Shown one piece after another: positions 27,611 to 36,930 of a DNA stretch of 64,000 nucleotides. Source of the stretch: Sagittula stellata E-37 (GTDB lineage: Bacteria; Pseudomonadota; Alphaproteobacteria; Rhodobacterales; Rhodobacteraceae). Within the stretch, counting starts at the first letter, position 1; each line of letters begins with the position of its first letter. Where the stretch lies: contig NZ_CP155729.1 of the NCBI RefSeq assembly GCF_039724765.1, forward strand, positions 1,426,001 through 1,490,000. The letters run 5' to 3'. The notes under the pieces are model-generated. The model did no database searches. It saw only the letters and a program-made list of their open reading frames with translations, and had not been told where the DNA came from. Both the position numbers and the translations under genes were made by a program.

Positions 27611-28404
27611 CCACTCTGACCGAACGGCTCTCGGTGGCCGAGCGCGTCGCCCGCGATGCGGGCGCCCTGGCGCTGGACTATTTCCTGCGACGCGATGCGC
27701 TGGTGATCGAGCGCAAACGTCATGTCACCGACCTCGTGTCCGAAGCCGACCGCAAAGTCGAGACGCTGATCCGCGACGCCCTGTCGGCGGCATTTCCCGA
27801 CGATGCGCAACTGGGCGAGGAACACGGGCTGTCCGGCGGCACGACCGGCTTCACATGGGTGATCGACCCGATCGACGGCACCGCACCGTATCTCAACGGC
27901 CTGCCGGGCTGGTGCGTGTCCATCGGTGGCCACGATGCCGATGGGCCTGCGCTTGGCGTGATCGTCGCGCCGGTGCTGGGCGAAGTGTTTGTCGCGGCGC
28001 GCGGACAGGGGGCGAAGCTCAATGGGACCCGCGTGCGCGTGATGCCCGGCGACCTGCGCTCCGGCATGCTGGGCGTGGGGGCCAACGACCGGGTGGCCTC
28101 TGACCGCGTGGGCCGGATGCTGGCCGACCTGATGGAGGCCGGATCGTCCTGGACCCGCTACGGCTCTGGCGCGCTGATGCTGGCCTGGGTCGCGGCGGGA
28201 CGGCTCGTCGGCTATGCCGAGCCGCGCATGTCCGCCTGGGACTGCATGGCCGCCTATGCGCTGATCCTCGAAGCCGGTGGCAGGGTGCTGCCTTTTCCGA
28301 CCGGCCCGGACATGACGAAACCCGCGCCTGTGATGGGCGCGGGACCGGGGACCTTCGACGAACTGGCGTCGATCTGCGCCTTCGGCACGTCCGAAGACTG
28401 GTAG
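27607..28404 (+). CDS. Inositol-monophosphatase-family phosphatase
   Basis: The 265-residue Mg-dependent phosphatase belongs to the inositol monophosphatase / histidinol-phosphatase family. Metal-binding motifs are complete: GEEHG (about residues 71-75), WVIDPIDGTAPY and the C-terminal SAWDCMAAYALILEAGG. The substrate within this family (inositol phosphate, histidinol phosphate, fructose bisphosphate, 3'-phosphoadenylates) cannot be read from sequence. It is the last gene of the AfuABC-like operon and overlaps the ATPase gene. The natural inference is dephosphorylation of the imported ester. It converges on ugpC with an 10-base gap. Confidence 0.85.
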   Translation: MTTLTERLSVAERVARDAGALALDYFLRRDALVIERKRHVTDLVSEADRKVETLIRDALSAAFPDDAQLGEEHGLSGGTTGFTWVIDPIDGTAPYLNGLPGWCVSIGGHDADGPALGVIVAPVLGEVFVAARGQGAKLNGTRVRVMPGDLRSGMLGVGANDRVASDRVGRMLADLMEAGSSWTRYGSGALMLAWVAAGRLVGYAEPRMSAWDCMAAYALILEAGGRVLPFPTGPDMTKPAPVMGAGPGTFDELASICAFGTSEDW

Positions 28405-28414
28405 CGCCGCCGGG

Positions 28415-29416
28415 TCAGCGGAGGCGCTGCCCGCGTGCGTCGAAGCGCATTTCCTGCCTTGAATCCCAGTCGAGCGACACGCTGGCCCCTTCCTCCGGGA
28501 TGGGGCTGGCCGCGTCCTGCCGGACGGTCAGCAGGTCGCCCTGTGCGCCGCGCAGGTGAATCAGCGTCTCTGCCCCCAGCGCTTCGGCATAGGCGACATC
28601 CGCGTGCAAACGGCCCGATGGCCCAATCCGCATGTGTTCCGGCCGCACACCGACCTGCCCCTCGCCGTTCTGGCCGATTTGTGCAGGGTCGAGGAAATTG
28701 GTCGGCGGAGAGCCGATGAACCCGGCGACGAAGGCGGTGGCCGGGTTGGCGTAGACGTCCAGCGGTGCGCCGATCTGGTCGGCCACGCCGCCGTTCATCA
28801 CGATCATCCGGTCGGCCAGAGTCATCGCCTCCACCTGGTCGTGGGTCACGTACAGCGACGTGACGCCCAGGTCGCGCTGCAGCGCCTTGATCTCAAGCCG
28901 CATCTGCACGCGCAGCTTGGCGTCGAGGTTCGAGAGCGGCTCGTCGAACAGGAACACCGCCGGCTTGCGCACGATGGCCCGGCCCATGGCGACCCGTTGC
29001 CGCTGCCCGCCCGACAGTTCGCGCGGCTTGCGCGTCAGATAGGGATCGAGTTGCAGCATCTTCGCCGCCTGCGCGACACGGTCCGCGATCTCCGCCTTGG
29101 GCGTGCCCGCGATCTTCAGCCCGTAAGCCATGTTGTCGAAAACCGACATGTGCGGGTAAAGCGCGTAGTTCTGGAAGACCATGGCGATGTCGCGGTCCAT
29201 CGGTTCCACGTCGTTGACCACGCGGTCGTCGATTTTCACCGTACCGGAAGTGACGGTCTCCAGCCCGGCGACCATGCGCAGCAGCGTGGACTTGCCACAG
29301 CCGGAGGGGCCGACGATCACGATGAACTCGCCATCGGTTACGTCGATGTCGACGCCATGGATGACCTCGGTCTTGCCGAAGGATTTCTTGACGCTGTCGA
29401 GGGTCAGGGTTGCCAT
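28415..29416 (-). CDS. ugpC: UgpC, glycerol-3-phosphate ABC transporter ATPase
   Basis: The 333-residue ATPase of the MalK/UgpC type has Walker [10 protein letters not shown], the signature LSGGQRQR, Walker [12 protein letters not shown] and a C-terminal TOBE domain. The N-terminal [19 protein letters not shown] is canonical, so the start is set at 29416 rather than further upstream. It powers uptake of glycerol 3-phosphate or glycerophosphodiesters through UgpA/UgpE. A 282-base gap, unusual for this operon, separates it from ugpE. I see no gene in the gap. Confidence 0.92.
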   Translation of the reverse strand: MATLTLDSVKKSFGKTEVIHGVDIDVTDGEFIVIVGPSGCGKSTLLRMVAGLETVTSGTVKIDDRVVNDVEPMDRDIAMVFQNYALYPHMSVFDNMAYGLKIAGTPKAEIADRVAQAAKMLQLDPYLTRKPRELSGGQRQRVAMGRAIVRKPAVFLFDEPLSNLDAKLRVQMRLEIKALQRDLGVTSLYVTHDQVEAMTLADRMIVMNGGVADQIGAPLDVYANPATAFVAGFIGSPPTNFLDPAQIGQNGEGQVGVRPEHMRIGPSGRLHADVAYAEALGAETLIHLRGAQGDLLTVRQDAASPIPEEGASVSLDWDSRQEMRFDARGQRLR

Positions 29417-29698
29417 GTCATGTCTTTCCGTAGGGGAGGTCCGGCCCGGCGCGCAGGCTCCGTGCCCGACGCAGGCGGGGCCGCAATTCCGGGCGCTTCG
29501 GGTGCGCCGAAAGCCAACTCCGGCTGGGTTCGGAACGGCGCTTGTCGGGATGTCCTTGCAGGCGGAGGGCCGTTGAGCGCCCGGATGCCGGTCTTGAGCG
29601 ATGAACCTGCAAGGTCCCGCAGGCGCATTCCGCACGCCCGCCGGTTGCGCACGTTCGGTGCAGGCGTGCCCGATCATCGGTTCGTGTCTCAGGCATCG

Positions 29699-30553
29699 TC
29701 ATTTCTCGCTGTCCACCAAGCCTCGGATGAACAGTCTCTGCATGCCCACGACCACGATCACCGGCGGGATCATCGCGAGGATCGAGGTCGCCATGATGAC
29801 CGGCCAGTCGGCGGTGTCGTCGCCACTCGGGAACATCTGCTTGATGCCCATGACGATGGTGTTCATCGACGGATCGGTGGTGATGAGAAGCGGCCACAGG
29901 TACTGGTTCCAGCCGTAGATGAAGAGGATCACGAAAAGCGCGGCAATATTCGTGCGGCTCATCGGCAGGAGGATATCGACGAAAAACCGCATGGGCCGGG
30001 CACCGTCGACGCGGGCGGCCTCGGCCAGCTCGTCCGGGACGGTCATGAAGAACTGCCGGAACAGGAAGGTTGCCGTGGCCGAGGCGATCAGCGGCAGGAT
30101 CAGGCCGGGGTAGCTGTTGAGCATCCCGAAGTTTGCCGCCACCTCGTAGGTCGGTACGATCCGCACTTCGACCGGCAGCATCAGCGTCAGGAAGATCAGC
30201 CAGAAGAACAACTGCCTGCCCGGGAAGCGGAAATAGACGATGGCAAAGGCCGACAGGAGCGAGATTACGATCTTGCCCACCGCGATGCCTATGGCCATGA
30301 CCGCAGAGTTGAACAGCATCAGCGCCACCGGCGCATTGATACCCGAAGTCAGAGCCTTCGAGTAGTTCTCCCACATCTGGTCTCCGGGCCACAGGGGCAT
30401 CGGCGGGCGGGCGATTTCAGGCTGGCTGACGGTCGAGGCCACGAAGGCCAGCCAGATCGGGAAGAAGATGAAGAGAACGCCAAGGATCAGCCCGGCGTGG
30501 GTCAGCCACAGACCGGCGCCGCGTTTCTCGACCATGCCGTTGCGCTCTGCCAT
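29699..30553 (-). CDS. ugpE: UgpE, glycerol-3-phosphate ABC transporter permease
   Basis: This 284-residue inner-membrane permease has six hydrophobic segments and the EAA coupling motif ([20 protein letters not shown]). The C-terminus ([14 protein letters not shown]) is the usual MalG-type ending. It pairs with UgpA, whose stop codon overlaps this start by one base (TGATG). In E. coli, UgpBAEC imports sn-glycerol 3-phosphate under phosphate limitation, and the same four genes are all present in this region. Confidence 0.92.
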   Translation of the reverse strand: MAERNGMVEKRGAGLWLTHAGLILGVLFIFFPIWLAFVASTVSQPEIARPPMPLWPGDQMWENYSKALTSGINAPVALMLFNSAVMAIGIAVGKIVISLLSAFAIVYFRFPGRQLFFWLIFLTLMLPVEVRIVPTYEVAANFGMLNSYPGLILPLIASATATFLFRQFFMTVPDELAEAARVDGARPMRFFVDILLPMSRTNIAALFVILFIYGWNQYLWPLLITTDPSMNTIVMGIKQMFPSGDDTADWPVIMATSILAMIPPVIVVVGMQRLFIRGLVDSEK

Positions 30554-31431
30554 CAGTAATGCACCCTGCGCTCGATGAACTTGAATTGCACGACCGTCAG
30601 GATGCCGACGATCACCAGCAGGACGACCGACTGCGCCGCCGAAGACCCAAGGTCCTGCCCGACGAAGCCGTCGGCATAGACCTTGTAGACGAGGATCGTC
30701 GTGCTCTGCTGCGGGCCGCCGCTGGTGATGGTGTGGATGACGCCGAAGGTCTCGAAGAAGGCGTAGATGATGTTCACCACCAGCAGGAAGAAGGTCGTGG
30801 GGCTGAGCAGCGGCCAGACGATGGTGCGGAAGCGTGTCCAGAAGCGCGCACCGTCGATTGCGGCCGCCTCGATCACGCTGCGCGGTATGGCCTGAAGACC
30901 CGCGAGGAAGAACAGGAAGTTGTAGCTGATCCGCCCCCAGGCGCTGGCCACGACCACGAGGCCCATGGCCTCGGTCCCGTTCAGCACGTGGTTCCAGTCA
31001 TATCCCAACTGGCCCAGATACCACGTCACCACCCCGACGCGGGTGTTGAACATGAAGAGCCACAGCACACCCGCCACCGCCGGCGCCACGGCATAGGGCC
31101 AGATCAGCAGCGTGCGGTAGGTGCCGGATCCCTTGATCAGCCGGTCGGCCAGCACCGCGAGGTACAGCGCCACACCCATCGACACGACCGTCACGAGGAT
31201 CGAGAAGATCGCGGTGGTCACGAAGGAAGCGCGATAGTACGGATCGCCCAGCAGGTATTCGAAGTTGCCCAGCCCCACCCATTGCATCGACAGGCCGAAG
31301 GGGTCGGGAATGAACAGCGACTGCCACACCGCCTGCCCGGCCGGGTAGAAGAAGAACACCGCCGTGACCGCCAGTTGCGGCAGTACCAAGAGCAGCGGCA
31401 GCCAGAGGCCCTTGAAGGTCACGCGCTTCAT
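30553..31431 (-). CDS. ugpA: UgpA, glycerol-3-phosphate ABC transporter permease
   Basis: This 292-residue MalF-type permease begins [19 protein letters not shown] with an immediate membrane helix. It has the EAA motif ([20 protein letters not shown]) and the [17 protein letters not shown] stretch typical of UgpA. It forms the channel with UgpE. In E. coli ugpB directly precedes ugpA; here a toxin-antitoxin pair on the opposite strand lies between them (31498-32116). The gene may therefore need its own promoter in the 31432-31497 gap. Confidence 0.92.
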   Translation of the reverse strand: MKRVTFKGLWLPLLLVLPQLAVTAVFFFYPAGQAVWQSLFIPDPFGLSMQWVGLGNFEYLLGDPYYRASFVTTAIFSILVTVVSMGVALYLAVLADRLIKGSGTYRTLLIWPYAVAPAVAGVLWLFMFNTRVGVVTWYLGQLGYDWNHVLNGTEAMGLVVVASAWGRISYNFLFFLAGLQAIPRSVIEAAAIDGARFWTRFRTIVWPLLSPTTFFLLVVNIIYAFFETFGVIHTITSGGPQQSTTILVYKVYADGFVGQDLGSSAAQSVVLLVIVGILTVVQFKFIERRVHY

Positions 31432-31445
31432 GTCACCTTGACTCC

Positions 31446-31464
31446 GGTGCGACCAGGTCGCACC
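31446..31464. promoter_or_regulatory. Perfect palindrome upstream of the parDE-type module, probable autoregulatory operator
   Basis: GGTGCGACC-A-GGTCGCACC has 9-base arms with no mismatch. It lies between the divergent ugpA start (31431) and the antitoxin start (31498). A TTGACT -35-like hexamer sits at 31438-31443, so the palindrome would fall inside the promoter spacer. ParD-type ribbon-helix-helix antitoxins bind such sites to repress their own operon. It is also close enough to affect ugpA. Confidence 0.6.
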
Positions 31465-31497
31465 TTTTGAGATGCCCCGATGAGAAGGAGTGCCGCC

Positions 31498-31773
31498 ATG
31501 ACCGTCAAGATCTCCATTTCGCTGACCGACCAGCAGGCCGAATACGCGCGCAAGCAGGTCGAAGAGGGCCGGTTTCCCTCAACCTCCGCCGTGATCCAGC
31601 AGGCGCTGGAAGCCAAGCGGCGCGAGGACGAGGAGTACCAGGAGTGGAAGGCCGAGTTCTTCGAAGAGATGCGGCGCCGGGCCGAGGGGCCGCATGTGTC
31701 CAGCGATGTGATGGATACCCGGATCGCCGCGATGCTTGCGCGGAAACGGCAGGCCCATGGCCTGGACGACTGA
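31498..31773 (+). CDS. ParD/CopG-type antitoxin
   Basis: The 91-residue protein starts MTVKISISLTDQQAEYARKQ, typical of ribbon-helix-helix antitoxins of the ParD type. The DNA-binding part is in the first 45 residues. A charged helical tail follows (KRREDEEYQEWKAEFFEEM) that should wrap the toxin. GAAGGAG lies 9 bases upstream of the ATG. The 3' end overlaps the toxin gene by 17 bases. The pair is inserted, opposite in strand, between ugpB and ugpA. Confidence 0.82.
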   Translation: MTVKISISLTDQQAEYARKQVEEGRFPSTSAVIQQALEAKRREDEEYQEWKAEFFEEMRRRAEGPHVSSDVMDTRIAAMLARKRQAHGLDD

Positions 31774-32116
31774 GGACGCGGACGCTGTCGAAACCGACCT
31801 CGACGCCATTTTCGAGCATCTTTACGAAAGCCACCTTCGGTTTGGCAATTCTGACCGCGAGGCAGCTATCTTGGCCGCCCAAAAGGTCGATGCCATCGCA
31901 ACCCGGCGACTGACACTTGCCGCCGCGCCTCATCGCGGGACCCGCCATCGTTTTGCTGGAGTCGACATCCGCAACGTCACCATCGACCGTGCGATCTACT
32001 GGTTCACGCTGGACGAGGGCGCACAGGTACTGCGCATCGAGGCGATCTTCTTCGGCGGGCAGGATCATCTGGACCGGATGTTCACTCGGTTGAGGGAGGA
32101 GGGAGAGGCCCCCTGA
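31757..32116 (+). CDS. ParE/RelE-superfamily toxin
   Basis: The 119-residue protein of the ParE/RelE fold starts MAWTTEDADAVETDLDAIFE. It contains the middle region GTRHRFAGVDIRNVTIDRAI and the ending VLRIEAIFFGGQDHLDRM. ParE proteins poison DNA gyrase, while RelE relatives cleave mRNA. Which applies here is not visible, although the antitoxin type favours ParE. The length is a little above the usual 95-105 residues. The stop codon lies in the loop of a 10-bp hairpin (32101-32126). Confidence 0.75.
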   Translation: MAWTTEDADAVETDLDAIFEHLYESHLRFGNSDREAAILAAQKVDAIATRRLTLAAAPHRGTRHRFAGVDIRNVTIDRAIYWFTLDEGAQVLRIEAIFFGGQDHLDRMFTRLREEGEAP

Positions 32117-32126
32117 GGCCTCTCCC
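32101..32126. terminator. Hairpin between the convergent toxin and ugpB genes
   Basis: A perfect 10-bp stem GGGAGAGGCC/GGCCTCTCCC with loop CCCTGA contains the toxin stop codon and ends 8 bases before the ugpB stop. There is no U-tract on either side. It could act as a bidirectional transcription block or protect the 3' ends; classical intrinsic termination is doubtful. Confidence 0.5.
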
Positions 32127-32134
32127 GAATGCGA

Positions 32135-33433
32135 TCAGCGCGAGGACTGCTCGAAGCGGCGCAGCAGCGGGTTGCCGCGCTCGACGGCGGAATCCAGTGC
32201 TTCCTGCGCGGACTTGTCACCCGCCCAGACCGCTTCCAGTTCCTCGTCGATGATCGTGCGGATCTGGTCGAACGACCCCAGGCGGATGCCCTTGGAGTTC
32301 TCGGTCGGCTCATTGGTGGTCATCTGCTTGACCGCCACGTCGGTGCCCGGGTTTTCTTCGTAAAAGCCCTGCTCGGCGGTCAGATCGGCAGCGGCCTGCG
32401 TGATCGGCAGGTAGCCGGTGTCCTGGTGCCACTTCGCCTGGATCTCGGGCGAGGACAGGAACGACAGGAACTCTGCCACGCCTGCGTATTCCTCGTCGGA
32501 CTGGCCCGCCATCACCCACAGCGACGCACCGCCGATGATTGTGTTCTGGGGCGCGTCCACCAGCGCGGACCAGTAGGGCAGGGGCCGCACGCCGAAGTCG
32601 AAGTCGGCCTCGGCCTTGATGCCCGCGTAACCGGCCGAGCTCTCGGTGAACAGCGCGCATTCGCCGCCGCGGAAGTTGGCGCCACCTTCGTTGCGGCGGC
32701 CGGTGTAGATGAACTTGCCGTCCTTGGCCCAGTCGCCCATCGCCTGGATGTGCGTCACTTGCGGCTCGGAGTTGAAGACCAGCTCGGCGTCGGTGCCTTC
32801 GAACCCGTTGGCCTTCGTGGCGAAGGGTACGTTGTGATAGGCAGACATGTTTTCGAGGTGGATCCAGCTTTGCCATGCGGTGGTCAGCGGGCATTCGACG
32901 CCGGCATCCTTGAGCTGCGTCAGCACATCGCCGACCTGCTCCCACGTCGACAGGTCGATATCGGGGTCGATGCCGTTCTCTTCCAGCATGGTGCGGTTGA
33001 CCCACAGCACCGGCGTCGAGGAGTTGAAGGGCAGCGACAGCATGTTGCCGTCGGCGGAGGTGTAATAGCCCTTCACGGCGCCGATGTACTGCGACTGGTC
33101 AAAGCCTTCGCCCATGACTTCGAACACGGGGTTCACGGCGCCCTTGGCGGCCATCATCGTGGCGGTGCCGACCTCGAAGACCATCAGGATGTCGGGCTGT
33201 TCGCCCGCGCGGAAGGCGGCGATGCCAGCGTTCAGCGTCTCGGAGTAGTTGCCCTTGTGCGTGGCGACGACGGTGTAGTCGTCCTGGCTGTTGTTGAAGG
33301 TCTCGACCTGTTCGGCCACCAGCTCGCCCAGGCGGCCGGTGAAGGCGTGCCAGAACTGGACTTCCGTCTGGGCCATCGCGGGGGCGGCGCTCAGGATGGC
33401 GGCACTGGCCAGCAGGGTCTGTGTCAGTTTCAT
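32135..33433 (-). CDS. ugpB: UgpB, glycerol-3-phosphate-binding periplasmic protein
   Basis: This 432-residue solute-binding protein has a signal peptide (cleavage after AMA, about residue 21). UgpB-type motifs include VQFWHAFTGRLGELV, SLPFNSSTPVLWVN, TTAWQSWIHLENMSA and a C-terminal TDVAVKQMTTNEPTENSKGI. The E. coli protein binds glycerol 3-phosphate and glycerophosphocholine. A strong ribosome-binding site (AGGAGGAAG) precedes the ATG. It follows the HAD hydrolase gene by 93 bases, within which a candidate Pho box lies. Confidence 0.93.
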   Translation of the reverse strand: MKLTQTLLASAAILSAAPAMAQTEVQFWHAFTGRLGELVAEQVETFNNSQDDYTVVATHKGNYSETLNAGIAAFRAGEQPDILMVFEVGTATMMAAKGAVNPVFEVMGEGFDQSQYIGAVKGYYTSADGNMLSLPFNSSTPVLWVNRTMLEENGIDPDIDLSTWEQVGDVLTQLKDAGVECPLTTAWQSWIHLENMSAYHNVPFATKANGFEGTDAELVFNSEPQVTHIQAMGDWAKDGKFIYTGRRNEGGANFRGGECALFTESSAGYAGIKAEADFDFGVRPLPYWSALVDAPQNTIIGGASLWVMAGQSDEEYAGVAEFLSFLSSPEIQAKWHQDTGYLPITQAAADLTAEQGFYEENPGTDVAVKQMTTNEPTENSKGIRLGSFDQIRTIIDEELEAVWAGDKSAQEALDSAVERGNPLLRRFEQSSR

Positions 33434-33506
33434 GGAATTCTTCCTCCTATGATGTCGGTTCGGACGGCTGACCCGTCCGGTGATTTGCGCGTTGTGCCCG
33501 CGCTTG

Positions 33507-33524
33507 ATGAAGGTCGTGTGACAT
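33507..33524 (-). promoter_or_regulatory. Candidate Pho box upstream of ugpB
   Basis: Read on the minus strand the sequence is ATGTCAC-ACGA-CCTTCAT. The PhoB consensus is CTGTCAT-N4-CTGTCAT with some C at the last place, and 11 of 14 positions agree. It lies 74 bases before ugpB. A hairpin (33462-33480, CGGACGG/CCGTCCG) sits between it and the gene. The match is suggestive only. Confidence 0.35.
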
Positions 33525-33526
33525 GG

Positions 33527-34426
33527 CTATGGCCTGTCCACGATGACGTCGGGAACGATACCGGACGTCGCGATGGCGGCATGGGGATCGCCGTTGGCGA
33601 AAAAGCCGTAGCCCGCCACCAGCGCCGAATGAATGCCCGCGGCCTGCGCCCCGAGGATATCGGTGTGCAGGCTGTCGCCGACCATCAGGATGCGGTCCCG
33701 CGGCGGCCCGGGGTCCAGCCGCGCCATGGCGAGTGTGTAGATATTGGCGAAGGGCTTGCCGAAGAACTCCGGCACGACGCCCGTCATGTCGGCCAGCCGG
33801 TGCGCGAAATGGCCCGGCTCCACCGAGAATCCGGTCTCGCGCGGGGCGACGATGTCGGGATTGCCCACCAGCACCCGGCGCGGCCGGTCGGCAAGCGCCG
33901 CCTCCAGCAGGGCCTGCCGCGCTTCCGTCCAGGCGGCGCTGCCGATCATCAGGAAGCCATCGACCTCTGCGTAGGGGCCGGGGTCTTCTTCGAGGTAGAC
34001 AAGGTCGAGATCTTCGAGATCGCGCAGGCCGGTCGCCGGGGTCGCCATGAGGCCCCAACGCATGTGGCCATGCCCGTTCAGGTTCGCCAGCAGCGTCCGG
34101 CGACTGGTGATGACGTCCTCCGGTGCGAAGTCGTAGCCCAGCCTCGCGTATTTCTCCATCAGCGCGGCATGCGGGAACCCGGCGGCGTTCGAGACGATCA
34201 GCACCTGCTTGCCCAGCTCCCGCAGGTCCGAGATACGTTCGGCCACGCCCTCTATGGCCGTCTCTCCGATGTTCAGCACTCCGAAGGCATCCAGCAGGAA
34301 GGCGTCGTAGCCGCTGGCCACATCCGCCAGAGTGCGCGCGCGCAGCGGGGCGGGGCGCCCCGCAACCGGCGTCGGCAGGCGGTGGCGCACCGCTTCGTAG
34401 GCGGCAAACGCGGTTTCCAGCGTCAT
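33527..34426 (-). CDS. HAD class IIA hydrolase (NagD / glycerol-phosphatase-like)
   Basis: The 299-residue HAD-IIA protein resembles the TIGR01459-type family. Motif I is FLLDAFGVLN: the nucleophile D46 is present, but the second aspartate (general acid) is replaced by F48. Motif II is LIVSNAAG, motif III includes GKPFANIY, and motif IV is MVGDSLHTDILGA. Related HAD-IIA enzymes dephosphorylate glycerol 3-phosphate or nucleotides, which would fit a position between phn and ugp transport genes. Loss of the general acid is shared by this subfamily as I recall it, and makes a direct phosphatase role uncertain. It starts two bases after the phnE stop. Confidence 0.82.
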   Translation of the reverse strand: MTLETAFAAYEAVRHRLPTPVAGRPAPLRARTLADVASGYDAFLLDAFGVLNIGETAIEGVAERISDLRELGKQVLIVSNAAGFPHAALMEKYARLGYDFAPEDVITSRRTLLANLNGHGHMRWGLMATPATGLRDLEDLDLVYLEEDPGPYAEVDGFLMIGSAAWTEARQALLEAALADRPRRVLVGNPDIVAPRETGFSVEPGHFAHRLADMTGVVPEFFGKPFANIYTLAMARLDPGPPRDRILMVGDSLHTDILGAQAAGIHSALVAGYGFFANGDPHAAIATSGIVPDVIVDRP

Positions 34427-34428
34427 GC

Positions 34429-35244
34429 TCAAATGATCGCCCCCCGGACCTTCGCCGACACCCATTCGGAAATGACGACAGCGAGCAGGATCACCAGCAG
34501 GATCAGCGACACCTGCGGCCAGGCCAGCACGTTCAGCGAGCTTTGCAATTGCAGCCCGATGCCGCCCGCGCCCACCAGCCCCAGCACGGTCGATTCACGG
34601 ATGTTGATGTCCCAGCGGAACACCGCGACCCCGGCCAGTGCGGGCAGGATCTGCGGGACGATGCCATAGGCCATGACCTGCCAGCGCGACGCACCCGTGG
34701 CGGTGATCGCTTCCACCTGGCTGTGGTCGATTTCCTCGATGGCCTCGTAGATCAGCTTGGCGCAGAAACCGATGGAGCGGATGGCGATGGCCACCACCCC
34801 TGCGAAGACCCCCGGCCCGATGATCGCGATGAGGAGGAGCGCCCAGATCAGGGAGTTGATCGAGCGGGTCGAGACGATCACCAGTAGCGCGATCGGCCGC
34901 GCCAGCACGCGGGAGGGCGTGGTGTTGCGTGCCGCGAGGAAGGCCACCGGAATCGCCAGAACCAGCGAGATCAGCGTGCCGAGGGTTGCGATGTTCAGAG
35001 TGTCCCAGATCGGGCGGCCGAGCTGGGTGATGTATTCCCAGCGCGGTGGGGTGGCGCGGCTCCAGATGTCGCCCGCGATGCGCGGCGCGTCCCAGACGAA
35101 GAACCACGTCGTCGCCTCCGAGATCCGCTGCCAGCAGAAGAGGAACACCGCCACGCCCAGCAGCCAGCCGAACCAGCGGACCAGCGATTGTCCTGTGGTC
35201 CTGCGCCGCCAGACCTGCTTGCCGTCCTGTGCCAGAACCACCAT
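34429..35244 (-). CDS. phnE: PhnE-type phosphonate/phosphite ABC transporter permease (second copy)
   Basis: This 271-residue inner-membrane protein is of the PhnE family. The typical C-terminal half contains [41 protein letters not shown] and a last membrane helix. It is the second of two tandem PhnE permeases, which probably form a heterodimer. The start MVVLAQDGK at 35244 overlaps the stop of the first copy by one base (TGATG). It is followed by the HAD gene two bases after the stop. Confidence 0.9.
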   Translation of the reverse strand: MVVLAQDGKQVWRRRTTGQSLVRWFGWLLGVAVFLFCWQRISEATTWFFVWDAPRIAGDIWSRATPPRWEYITQLGRPIWDTLNIATLGTLISLVLAIPVAFLAARNTTPSRVLARPIALLVIVSTRSINSLIWALLLIAIIGPGVFAGVVAIAIRSIGFCAKLIYEAIEEIDHSQVEAITATGASRWQVMAYGIVPQILPALAGVAVFRWDINIRESTVLGLVGAGGIGLQLQSSLNVLAWPQVSLILLVILLAVVISEWVSAKVRGAII

Positions 35245-36068
35245 CACTGAACCCTCGCCCGGATGACGCCAGAGAGATACTCCAGCCCCATGACGATCCC
35301 GATGATCAGGATCAGGATGGCCGCCGCCGTGTCGTATTCGTAGCGGTCGAAGGCGGTGTTGAGCGTCGCGCCTATGCCGCCCGCGCCGACGAGGCCAAGG
35401 ATCGCGCTTTCGCGGAAGTTGATGTCGATGCGGTACATCGACAGGCCCACGAGGCGCGGCATGACCTGCGGCTGGACGCCGTAGTTGATCCACTGCATCC
35501 AGCGCGCGCCCGATGCCCGGATCGCCTCGGCCTGCACGCGGTCCATCGCCTCTATGTCCTCGGCCAGCAACTTCGACAGAAAGCCGATGGTGGCGAAGGA
35601 CAGCGTCAGGAACCCGGCCAGCGGGCCGAAGCCGAAGATCGCCACCAGCAGGATTGCCACGATGATCTCCTGCAGCGCGCGGCTGATCGCGATGATCGCC
35701 CGGCAGATCACGTAGACGGGCAGGGGCGCGATGTTGCGCGCCGCCCCCAGCCCGATGGGGATCGAGATGGCGATGCCCACGACCGAGGCCGCGACGGTCA
35801 TGATAATGCTTTCGGCCAGTCCGTCCCAGATGTCGGACCAGCGGGTGACGAAGTCGGGGTGCGTGAAGGCCAGCACGAACTGCCAGCCGCGGTCGAGGCC
35901 CTCGTAGACACGTCCCCAGTCCACCGGAATGGTGGAGACCGCCGCCACGAGGTACACGGCAAAGGCCGCGATCAGGCCCCAGCGCAGGGCCTTGTTCTGG
36001 ATCAGCGGCGGTTTGCGCCAGCCGCGACCCAGCATGTCGTCCAGTTCGCGATGTGTCCCGGCGCTCAT
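35244..36068 (-). CDS. phnE: PhnE-type phosphonate/phosphite ABC transporter permease (first copy)
   Basis: This 274-residue PhnE-family permease has several membrane segments and the signature region [20 protein letters not shown] then [20 protein letters not shown]. It differs clearly from the second copy, so the pair is an old duplication and not a recent repeat. It overlaps phnC by ATGA. Together with PhnC and PhnD it forms a complete importer. No C-P lyase or phosphonatase gene is within the window. Confidence 0.9.
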   Translation of the reverse strand: MSAGTHRELDDMLGRGWRKPPLIQNKALRWGLIAAFAVYLVAAVSTIPVDWGRVYEGLDRGWQFVLAFTHPDFVTRWSDIWDGLAESIIMTVAASVVGIAISIPIGLGAARNIAPLPVYVICRAIIAISRALQEIIVAILLVAIFGFGPLAGFLTLSFATIGFLSKLLAEDIEAMDRVQAEAIRASGARWMQWINYGVQPQVMPRLVGLSMYRIDINFRESAILGLVGAGGIGATLNTAFDRYEYDTAAAILILIIGIVMGLEYLSGVIRARVQ

Positions 36069-36859
36069 TCTGCCGCCTCCACGGCTTCGCCGTCCTCATC
36101 CTTCTGGATCGTCGCTTCCCAGTCTTCCTCGCCGTAGATCTCGGTCAGCTTATCCGGCGTGAGTGCGTTGGGCAGCCCGTCAAAGACGATCTCGCCAAAG
36201 CGCAGACCGACGACGCGCGGCACGAACATCTGAGCAAGCGCCACGTCGTGAATGTTGATGATCGCCGCCAGCCCGCGCTCGGCGCACAGCTCGCAGACCA
36301 GCCGCATGATCTGGCGCGACGTCTTCGGGTCGAGCGAGGCCGTGGGTTCGTCCACCAGCAGAAGCTTCGGCTCCTGGATCAGCGCGCGGCAGATGCCGAC
36401 CCGCTGTCGCTGCCCGCCCGACAATTCGTCGGCACGCTTGTCCGCCATGTGCAGAAGGCCCACGCGGTCCAGCAGGCGAAACGCCTCGTCCACGTCCTTC
36501 TGCGGGAACTTGCGCAGGAAGGACCGCCAGAAGCCGACATAGCCCAGACGGCCGGACAACACGTTCTCCATGACCGTCAGCCGTTCGACCAGCGCGTATT
36601 CCTGAAAGATCATGCCCATCTCGCGCCGCGCCCGGCGCAACGCGCCTGCACCCAGCTTCGTCAGATCGGTTCCGTCCAGCATCACCGCGCCGGAGGTCGG
36701 TTCGACAAGTCGGTTGATGCAGCGGATCATGGTGGACTTGCCCGCGCCCGATGGCCCGATCAGCGCCAGCACCTGCCCCGACGGCACGTCGAGGTCGATG
36801 GCCTTCAGGGCCATGTCGCCGGTCTTGTAGGTTTTCGTCAGTTTTTCGAGGCGCAGCAT
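36065..36859 (-). CDS. phnC: PhnC-type phosphonate/phosphite ABC transporter ATPase
   Basis: This 264-residue ATPase has Walker [10 protein letters not shown], the PhnC-specific [20 protein letters not shown], the signature LSGGQRQR and Walker [13 protein letters not shown]. The switch is written INIHDVALA, as in PhnC proteins (HDV rather than HDQ). The C-terminus is acidic ([11 protein letters not shown]), a little longer than usual. It is followed without gap by the two permeases. Confidence 0.92.
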   Translation of the reverse strand: MLRLEKLTKTYKTGDMALKAIDLDVPSGQVLALIGPSGAGKSTMIRCINRLVEPTSGAVMLDGTDLTKLGAGALRRARREMGMIFQEYALVERLTVMENVLSGRLGYVGFWRSFLRKFPQKDVDEAFRLLDRVGLLHMADKRADELSGGQRQRVGICRALIQEPKLLLVDEPTASLDPKTSRQIMRLVCELCAERGLAAIINIHDVALAQMFVPRVVGLRFGEIVFDGLPNALTPDKLTEIYGEEDWEATIQKDEDGEAVEAAE

Positions 36860-36930
36860 TCCCGTTCCCCAGCCGTTCAGGGACAGGACGCGCAGGGGCG
36901 CCCTGTCCGTTGGTTTCTATTGGGGCAGGA

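Noticed and set aside
29417..29698. A possible small gene between ugpE and ugpC
   Set aside because: The only frame is Arg/Pro/Ala-rich with no start signal; treated as a non-coding gap.
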